Part shown: one piece after another, positions 56,824 through 64,000 of the stretch
Layout: each line of letters starts with the position of its first letter
Position numbering within the stretch: the stretch's first letter is position 1
From: Solea solea
Taxonomy: Eukaryota > Chordata > Actinopteri > Pleuronectiformes > Soleidae
Assembly (NCBI RefSeq): GCF_958295425.1
Contig: NC_081138.1
Coordinates: 21,619,886-21,683,885, forward strand
DNA length: 64,000 bases
Reading direction: 5' to 3'
The notes under the pieces: model-generated
Database searches by the model: none
Told to the model about the DNA's origin: nothing
The model's input: only the letters and a program-made list of their open reading frames with translations
Translations under genes and position numbers: made by a program

Positions 56824-57124
56824 GGGTGTGCATGCATGCGTGCGTGTGTGTGCGTGTGTGTGTGTGAGTGTGAGAGAGAGAGGACCGATAGGTTTTTAGG
56901 GTGAGAAAACTTGTCAGTAAAGGCGTCCCCCCTCAAGAATTCTAACTGTGTCCACAACTCCATGCACTGTGTGTGTTTGTGTGTGCGTGTGCATGCGTGT
57001 GTATGCGTGTCTGTGTCTGTGTGTGCAGGGACCTTCTTCCCCCACTACCACAGGGACCTGCCCCCACTAACCAGGGGTTAAGTGCTCCTTTCCTCTTTCT
57101 CCAACATTCATCTTGTCTTCTCTC

Positions 57125-57174
<50 letters not shown>
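56824..57174. repeat. Group of GT/GCAT, GT/GCGT and CT-CA arrays
   Basis: GT with GCATGC at 56824-56870 changes to GA at 56871-56882. Imperfect GT with GCAT/GCGT lies at 56967-57026. A CT tract (57118-57142) joins about 16 CA units (57143-57174). The many frames over this region are translated repeats. Confidence 0.9.
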
Positions 57175-57176
<2 letters not shown>

Positions 57177-58254
57177 TCTGACGTGCTATTCCCAGTCCTA
57201 TATTTCCTGGCATTGCATTTCTCTTTCTCTCATTTCTGTCTCTGCTGAGAATTTGTCCGCTTGAATCTAAATGCAAACCATTTACATTCCGAGTTTTGCC
57301 GCCATGAACTGAACTGAAGGAATATGTTTACACCAATAGTGCTGATGGCGGAGAAGGCTGTCATTAGTTTTCTGTTCAGATTACCACTGAGATAACTGTT
57401 AAAATGATATCAAAGTATATAATTATAGAATCATATACTTCAAACGCACAGTATGCAGTGTCTGCAGTCTCTCTCTCCCATCCAAACAATGACAAAAACA
57501 AAGTTTAATGACATTAATGAGCAGCTGGGGTTCATACGCTTTGGCTGATTTCCTGATTAAGTGACAAATCTTCTCAGTCTTTTTCCCTTATAAAGTCCCT
57601 TTATATTACAGGCTTTTTTTCTATATATATGCTACACAGCGATCAGCTGTTTTTAAAATGTGCGTCATTTCTCTCTCTCTCTCTCTCTCTTTCTTCAGGG
57701 CTGTCGATATCAAAAAGAGTCTTCGGTGAATCTGCGAGTTTTTCTTGTATCAGCGGTTCCTCCCCACAGAAACAGCGGGAGCTCTGAAACGCTGTTGTTG
57801 AAAACAAATCCCAGAGTGGGAACACTTGGAAATGCCACCTTTTACTTTTTCATGTAGACAAGCAATATGCTACTTAACTTTGAGAAAATGATGACGTCAT
57901 AATCCCACCTCTTTCTCGCGCTGGCATTTTGCTGTTTCTTATCTTTGTCGTTGTTTTGTCTTCCTCCTTTTGTGTTTGGAGATTGTTTGACTGTTCACTC
58001 AAGTGATGCTGTGTTTGCGGGGAAACCTTTTCAAAGCGCCAAGGAAAAAAAGTCTCACTCCAGCTTTGACTGCGGCTGCAACGACCGATGTACGCATCGC
58101 TGAACAGTTTGTCATGTGGTTCGTGTGTCACGCACACAACTGGTCCTGTACCCATTTCAAAGTGATAATAACTCTTGTGTTTCTGACCTTATGTTTTAGT
58201 TTTATTGTGAAATATTTGCAGGACCAGCAATAATGGTCACGAGGTGTTCCACAA
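57175..58254. other. Unassigned stretch with a CT array
   Basis: CT at 57670-57692 is followed by TTCTTCAGG, a polypyrimidine-CAG acceptor-like site. The frame that follows it (57660-57857) is unrecognised, so an exon is possible but unsupported. Confidence 0.4.
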
Positions 58255-58322
58255 TGAAGTCTCAGAGCAAGAGGGTTTGAATCCCAGTTTGACTGGGGTC
58301 TGTCTGGGTGGAATTCACATGG
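58255..58322 (+). mobile_element. SINE family E fragment (5' part)
   Basis: 'tcagagcaagagggtttgaa' with 'tcccagtttgactggggtct' and 'gtctgggtggaattcacatg' matches the box B region and following part of the element at 35824. Box B here reads GGTTTGAATCCC and is close to consensus. Confidence 0.65.
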
Positions 58323-60385
58323 ATTGAGACGGCAGCATGCACGAGGGTGTGTGTCGAGCCGTGCATCTGTGTGTTTTGGGAGAGTTACAGTGTCTGTTCT
58401 TTCAGCGCACCAGCGGGGGGCTAATGGAACGGCTTTGTTGGTTTAAAGGAATTACCATCCTTCTCCGCCAAAATCAACTCATAATCTGCTTTACTGGCAC
58501 AACTAGGCTCTGTGCCACACCACTGACAATACCTACCAGCGCAACACAAACACACACACACACACACACACAGCAGCGGTACTCGGCCAAACACCACAAC
58601 AAGATGCCAACTCTCCTGTGGAAACTGAATAAAGAGCGCGAGAGAGAAAAAGACGCGGAGGAGAGGAATCCCAGCAAGACAATAAGAAAGGGAGAGAGGT
58701 GTGAGGTGACGAGACGGAGAGGGAAGAGGCCAACAATGGAGGAGTGGGGGTTGCAACATAGGGAGAGAGACGGAGAGATGAGATGCTTCAGGGTTATCAG
58801 TGATTAACAGTTCCACCCTATAGAACATTGGGTCGCACTTCAAAGAAAAAGCTGCTTTTTGTTGCGAGGCCTAGAGTGTAACCCTATTAGGAATGTAGTC
58901 TTTACACACACACACACACACTTGCTATGTCAACATCTCTACTACTGTGTTTCCATTTAAAAACAACTCACTTCTGCTCTGGTTTTGCCTGCCGTCCACA
59001 GCAGCGCAGTGTAAAAAACACTGCCTCTATTTTAGTTTGAAAACTCCCACGCTGCTTCTTAGTCTGCACTTTCTGCCTCTTATCAGCCACAACTCTCACT
59101 GTCAGCTGCAAATGAAAAGCCACATTAAAGCGTGTACTCCCCGTTCACCTCAGCCACCCACCCTTTTACCAGTGTTGTTTCCCGTTTTTAATACTTTCTG
59201 AAACTCAGCACACGACAGTACACTTGCACACGCGTTAGGAAGCAAAGATGGAAGAGACGGAAACAAAGGTGGATGGTTGAGTCTCTACAACTCAGTTTCA
59301 GGCCTTAAAAGGTTTTTGGTGAACAAGTCTTTTTTGTGGTTTCAAGAAATGTCTTCCAACATTATGAAACATTACTGGAAACGCTGTAGTACATATGCCA
59401 GCCCTGTATGTGGCACTGTAATGCTGCCACAGAAATACACCAGAAATAGAGAAGAAGATAAGGAGTATTTACAAAAAGCTTTATTTGGGCTTTATTGGAG
59501 CAAGTATACATTACAATGTACATTACAATCGCAAAAACAGAGACAGAATGAACAAAGCCAGGGGCACTAAGGAAAGAAAATAAAGCAGATCGACCAATTA
59601 AGCAAGAAGAAGGTGGCGACAACACATGAGCAAGACAGAGAGATGGGGCAATGACAGTATCTTTTTCACAAAGTTGCGTTTCGGTTGTGTTCACAACAAT
59701 GTGTGGCTGGCATTTTGAGATTTTTTTTTTTTTTTCCATTTGGATAAAAAGCCGAAATGGTACAATGGTCGCGTTCATGACTCTTCCAGTGACGACACTC
59801 TGACCGATCAGTGGCTGGCAGTCTGCTGACGTCACATCTTAGTGTCAACCCCTCTCTCTCAAAAAATTTTGATGACTTGGCAGTATTTGATTCATGGCTC
59901 CGACTGTTTATTTGCACACAAATTGACAGGGAGCTGTTTTTTATAGACATTGTATATAAAAGGAAATCTGCAACAAGTGGAAGGATTTTGATTATTGTTT
60001 ACACATTTAAACTAAACCACTAAAGTCGACTTCTACTCGACTTCACACTTTTTCTCTCTCTCTTTCCCTCACACACACACACACAAGAGTAAAATGTTCC
60101 ATCAAAGTGGAGCGAGAGACAGCGATGGAGAGAGAGAGACAGGGAGAGGTGTCAGATCTGAGAGGAGAGGAGAACAATAGCTTTAAGTCTTGACAAACAC
60201 TTAACTGAGGCCTTTAGACTAACACTTTGGAGCACACATGTCTGCCTGCATACCAATAGCAAACACTGTCATTCCCCATCTAACTCAGAGGCTTTTGATG
60301 TTCTATTCACAGAGATAGAAGAGAAAGGGTGCTGGAGGTTTGTGAGCTCAGTGAAGGCAACAGGGAGAATCACGGGGGACTGGGG
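58323..60385. other. Unassigned stretch with short arrays
   Basis: CA lies at 58549-58572 and 58904-58921, poly-T at 59721-59735, and CT then CA at about 60052-60086. Frames up to 157 codons (minus, 59362-59835) have no recognisable domain. Confidence 0.4.
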
Positions 60386-60389
60386 GAGA

Positions 60390-60401
60390 GGGGGGGGGGG
60401 G
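60390..60401 (+). repeat. G homopolymer (about 12 G)
   Basis: It lies within a G-rich 35-base segment that also has two runs of five G, so a G-quadruplex on the plus strand is plausible. Confidence 0.8.
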
Positions 60402-60829
60402 AATGCAGAAGGCAAAAAGGAAGGAATGAAGTTGGCTGAATTAGAGAACAAAGTGGGGCCATGTTTCATTTTCACTATGCTTTCCTCTCTCTCAATTTCT
60501 TCTCCATCTCTCCATAATTCCTGCAATGGTTAGATAATGACATGATGACAGACTAAAGACAAAAAAAAGTCAAGGATTAGGAAGAAAACAAGGAAGAGGA
60601 TGAGGCATAACTTTATGTTACGTACATTTTAATCTGGAAGTCCACAGTATATTTGTTTTTATTTAAACCCAAAAGAGACCACGGTTTGCTTAAAATTGTC
60701 TTTATGATGTTAAAAAGTGATTACACATACACACAGGTTTGTGCAGCTGTTCTTGGTAGGACACGGCATTGACATCCATTCTTTTGGACAGCCTAAAACA
60801 AAGCCTCTAAGTATAACCATCACCAGTTA

Positions 60830-61352
60830 ACCCTCTCATAACCATCATGATAATCAGGCCGCCTGGATTTATTTTGAATTTATGGCTGTAGTGAATTGTC
60901 AAAAAATGTTCAATGAGTGAGTGCTTCCGCCCCTTTTTGCGGGGGGATGGAATAGAGACAGAATATAAGACTAAATGTATTTGCCAGCAATATTTTATAA
61001 TAGTAATAAGACATTCCGGTGTAATCATTGCTATATTAAATGTATTACACTCAACATGAAATTACATATATTTAATCACTGTTTTAATCACATTTATCCT
61101 CGTCATTATTTGCTAAATTTTCTATTTAATTCTCCATTTTTGTGCATCATAAATATGTTTTTATTGTGAATAATTTTATATCAAAACAAGCACTTTGGCT
61201 TTGCAATTCTGTCTAATATCATAATGAATATCTTATTTTGCCCACCGGCTACTAAATAGTTGTTTTTTCCACTTTTTTCCCCTCTATGTCGGCCCCCGCT
61301 TGACCAGACTAGATGCTCATTGGCCCCCAGGTCATTTGAGTTTGACACCCCT
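60830..61352 (-). mobile_element. hAT-type DNA-transposon fragment
   Basis: On the minus strand the right-hand end reads CAGGGGTGTCAAACTCAAA followed by 'tgacctgggggccaatga'. I know this as the terminal inverted repeat of a widespread vertebrate hAT family. The interior includes 'ccggtgggcaaaataaga' and 'gcggcctgattatcatgat', which fit the same kind of element, but no matching left terminus is found, so the left border (about 60830) is an estimate. No transposase frame is present. A partner of the outer 8 bases (ATCTAGGA) was not found. Confidence 0.62.
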
Positions 61353-61407
61353 GATCTAGGAGTTACACAATGAGAAGTACACATTCCGAATCCTGTGTGT
61401 GACAGAA

Positions 61408-61540
61408 GGGTTAATACCTAACCCTTAACCACGATTCAAATAGTTGCCCTAAACTTAACCAGTTCCTCAGAAATGATCCTTCCTTCCTTATTCGGACCAG
61501 GTTTTTGACAATGTCAGTGTTTATATGAGAAAATGCTCCA
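61408..61540 (+). mobile_element. TAACCC-bearing dispersed repeat (family D), copy
   Basis: 'acctaacccttaaccacgat' is followed by 'taaccagttcctcagaaatg', 'attcggaccaggt' and 'gacaatgtcagtgtttat', in the same order as at 42074-42240. It lies about 55 bases after the hAT-like end. Confidence 0.6.
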
Positions 61541-62071
61541 AAGAGATAACAAATACAAGTAAACGCGCACACACAGACACACAGAGGAGTGAGAGAACCT
61601 CCTCTGCAAGTCGATTATATTATAAGTATATTAGGAGGCAGGGAGAAATTATTAATTATCAAGCTAATGGGCACCAGGCTGAGTTCTGCTTCATTAAGCC
61701 GAACTGTTTCCTAACAGTCTGTGTGTTTGTGCATCAGAGGGTGGAAGTTCTCAGAGTGACACACAAAGATAGTGCTCATATAATACTTTATACTCAAACA
61801 CATGGGGACAGGGGACAAAAGTAATGAAACGTTGTCGAGTTGGCGGTAAATTCAGGATACTTTTTAATACACCAGCCCACTGGTGTAAGTACAGTACAGT
61901 ACGTGTGCGTGTTGCTGTGTGGTTGTGTAGCGCTGTGTTTGCAGACTGTGTTGACTGGCGAGGCTGTTTGCTCCACTCTCTATCCCTCGCAGGGTTGTGC
62001 TGGCTACAGTATGATAAGTAAAACCAGCGTTGACGTTAATCTGTCTCACTCCCACTAGGAAAGACAGATAA
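61541..62071. other. Unassigned stretch
   Basis: A short CA run lies at 61567-61585. The segment 61600-61710 is non-repetitive with paired ATTA motifs. Frames up to 99 codons are unrecognised. Confidence 0.4.
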
Positions 62072-62112
62072 GGGGGGGGGGGGAGCCAGAGGAGCCAGAG
62101 GAGCCAGAGGGA
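62072..62112 (+). repeat. G-run (12 G) followed by a 9-bp tandem repeat
   Basis: Twelve G are followed by three copies of GAGCCAGAG. The plus strand is G-rich and could form a quadruplex. Confidence 0.88.
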
Positions 62113-62607
62113 GAGGCAGAGCGAGGGTGAGACAGTGGAGTCAAACAGAAGAAGTTGCCGTCAATTACATTTAGGAATGCGGACAAAAGTTTTTTTGTTT
62201 TAATAGTTTAAATGTTTGGAAACACAAGAACACAGTGTGAACACATCATCAGAAATGATTGCGGTGTGTCTGTCGTGAAATCTCAAAGTCAGTGTTTTCA
62301 ACAAGACTTAAATGTTTTGGTTCAACTGTTTCTTTACTTTGCCTTTGGTCCTCGTCTCGCTGTCACTGTTGTGTCGCTTTGTTTCTTTTGTCTTAATGAG
62401 AGGAGACGCAGTTGAAAGAGGAGAGTCAAACTCCCTTAATCACCGACATGTATGATTGCATGGCATTTTGTGATCTGTGTGTTGACATGTGTGTTTCCTC
62501 TATAAATAGCACTGGGGGTAACATAAGCAGGAGCCCCGGGTTTCAGTGGTTTTTTTTCCCCCATTGATTAGCTGGCTGGCTAATGCACAATCATCCGCAC
62601 CACTTGT
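62113..62607. other. Unassigned stretch
   Basis: Nothing recognised apart from T-runs at about 62189 and 62550. The 14-mer 'ctggctggctaatg' at about 62572 recurs at about 62985. Confidence 0.4.
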
Positions 62608-62660
62608 GCGCACGCACACACACACACACACACACACTCACCTACACACACACACACTCA
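62608..62660. repeat. CA microsatellite
   Basis: An imperfect array with CTCACCTA interruption, about 22 CA units in total. Confidence 0.92.
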
Positions 62661-62744
62661 CAGCACGACTGCACAATTGAGAGTTGGTTAAGACCCCGAA
62701 GGAGCAACCAACCACTACTTTACCCGTGAGAGAAACAAGGGGGT

Positions 62745-62884
62745 GAGAGAGAGGAGGAGGAGGAGGAGGGGTGAAACAAGAAGAACAGTCACACAGAGAA
62801 GAGGAACGTAGAGTGAATAGAGGTGGAGATAGAAAAGTGGAAGTGCTATTCGACCATAATTTGTGTGTGTGTGTGTGTGTGTGT
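62745..62884. repeat. GA/GGA tract and GT microsatellite
   Basis: GGA units at about 62751-62769 and about 11 GT units at 62863-62884. Confidence 0.88.
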
Positions 62885-63074
62885 TTAAGATGCCCCTGAG
62901 GGGTGTCCTCTTGCCATCGATGTGTGTATCCCCGTGTCTGGGTGTATGTGTGTGCTAGAATTACCCAGAATACTTTAGGGATTGACTGGCTGGCTAATGG
63001 TGGTCTCTGTTTTCCTCTGATGGTCATTGACTAGGCCTTCTCATCAATAACTGTTTTTACAGCTATTCCAGATC

Positions 63075-63102
63075 TCTCTCTCTCTGTGTGTGTGTGTGTG
63101 TG
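63075..63102. repeat. CT joined to GT microsatellite
   Basis: Six CT units then about nine GT units, the same arrangement as at 33421-33497. Confidence 0.9.
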
Positions 63103-64000
63103 TTTGTACCTGCTAATGTGAGTGCGTCTATTTTTTGTTTTCAAATTCAGTTGATGTTTTCCTTATCTCAACATACATACACACATACTACATATAAAAT
63201 CCAGAGTGTGTACTTCAAACACTTGCGTATGTAGCTGATTTGATCATGATGAAGCTGATGAATCCTCAACAGCTGTTGAAATGGTTACGTTTTTCCTCTA
63301 TTACTGCCAATAATGACAATGTGACAATATACGTACCCAATAATAGCAAAAGGTCTGTATTTAATGTGACAATGATAATAACACCTACTGCTTTGATGAA
63401 CCTGATATCACTGCAGGGGAAATCCCCTCACAGGCAGATCCTAGTGCAGATAATTATGGATTCAGTCATTCTAATAACTAAAATATTGCATTATTTTAGC
63501 AAAATTCCACAGCTTGTTTTGAAGTTGAACGAATCTGATGTTGACACCTTGATTCCTTGATGTATGACATTGTGACGTGACATTTTTTTTGTGCCGTCTC
63601 TTACGCACAGACGGCACCATAGGCGAGTGTTTCAGATTTTTATCTGCACAGTTTTGTTGAGTTGCTGATTTGGTCCTTTTTAAATCTCCAGCCCGGCTTC
63701 ATCTCCACTTTGAAGCTCAGCGCAGCTTCTGACGGAAAACACGTCAGCCGTGTATTTTTAGCAGAGCGGAGAGACTCATGTGGAATCACAGACATTGTCG
63801 GTCAATATTGGTGGTGACCAGTGGGGAACATTTTTATAAAATATCAATATATTCCTAATTCATTATTTTATTTTGGTTAGATTCAGTGTGAGGGGATTGT
63901 TGGGATGAGTCTGCTTAAAGTTCCGGGAACTTCCAGAGCTTTTCTCTTGCACTTCTCTTTGCGTTCCTTTACACTTCCCCTCACTTGTCTTCGCTTCTAC
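63103..64000. other. Unassigned stretch to window end
   Basis: The 106-codon frame at 63240-63560 is unrecognised. 'gtgccgtctcttacgcacagacggcac' at about 63592-63618 contains a perfect inverted repeat GTGCCGTCT / AGACGGCAC. No gene signal is visible. Confidence 0.4.

Noticed and set aside
57670..57860. Exon after a CT tract and CAG
   Set aside because: The CT run is a microsatellite, the following frame is unrecognised, and no donor was found.
59362..59835. Open frame of 157 codons on the minus strand
   Set aside because: No family is recognised, it includes a translated T-run (Lys-rich), and there are no neighbouring exons.

Overview
This window looks like non-coding nuclear DNA from a ray-finned fish, probably an advanced teleost. 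I infer this from three things. CA/GT microsatellites are very dense. There are several copies of interspersed repeats whose consensus I recognise from teleost genomes: an L2-type LINE 3' tail ending in a 'gtgccttgagat...gctata(c/t)aaata' motif, tRNA-derived SINEs with box B and a 'ccttgagcaagacactta' body, and a hAT-type terminus reading CAGGGGTGTCAAACTC on the minus strand. The rest is A+T-rich, gene-poor sequence. The species and the neighbouring genes cannot be determined from the window.

No protein-coding gene, rRNA, true tRNA, CRISPR array or bacterial-style operon can be supported. All long open frames are short for their frame, unlike any family I recognise, or made of translated microsatellites (Cys-Val, His-Thr, Ile-Tyr or Leu-Ser runs). 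The window is best read as an intron or intergenic desert. A few CpG-rich or ATTA-rich islands are candidates for an unannotated first exon/promoter or for conserved enhancers.

Layout. 1-5.5 kb: GT/CA arrays, a TCTG/TCTA tetranucleotide array, two copies of a dispersed repeat (1201-1489 and 5168-5488), an L2-like tail, and a CA-rich cluster at 3.7-4.3 kb. 6.6-7.1 kb: a well-ordered 21-bp minisatellite built from three heptamers, with a higher-order block. 8.3-8.7 kb: a diverged tandem duplication. 9.7-14.1 kb: two direct copies of a ~310-bp dispersed repeat flank a 37-unit (TG)n array, a TTAGGG-bearing repeat and a reverse L2-like tail. 16.3-18.6 kb: a tRNA-derived SINE and then a CpG-rich segment. 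18.6-31 kb: mostly single-copy-looking sequence with a few SINE fragments, a second CpG-rich island near 23.7 kb and ATTA-rich segments. 32-34 kb: pentanucleotide arrays and an inverted GT/CA pair. 35.8-36.1 kb: a near-complete SINE with a probable 8-bp target duplication. 38.8-39.3 kb: a small inverted-repeat element carrying a 22-bp minisatellite in both orientations. 42.6-43.1 kb: a long pyrimidine-biased tract. 46.3-46.6 kb: a ~310-bp TA-rich array. 51.5-51.9 kb: an old dispersed repeat. 56-57.2 kb: dense compound microsatellites. 60.8-61.4 kb: a hAT-like fragment. 61.4-64 kb: another copy of the TTAGGG-type repeat, G-runs and further CA arrays.

The sequence shows no cooperating genes. 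The main biology is transposon fossils, tandem-repeat evolution and possible cis-regulatory islands. I found no convincing undescribed gene system. Repeat-family names are recognition from memory and need a repeat-library search to confirm.
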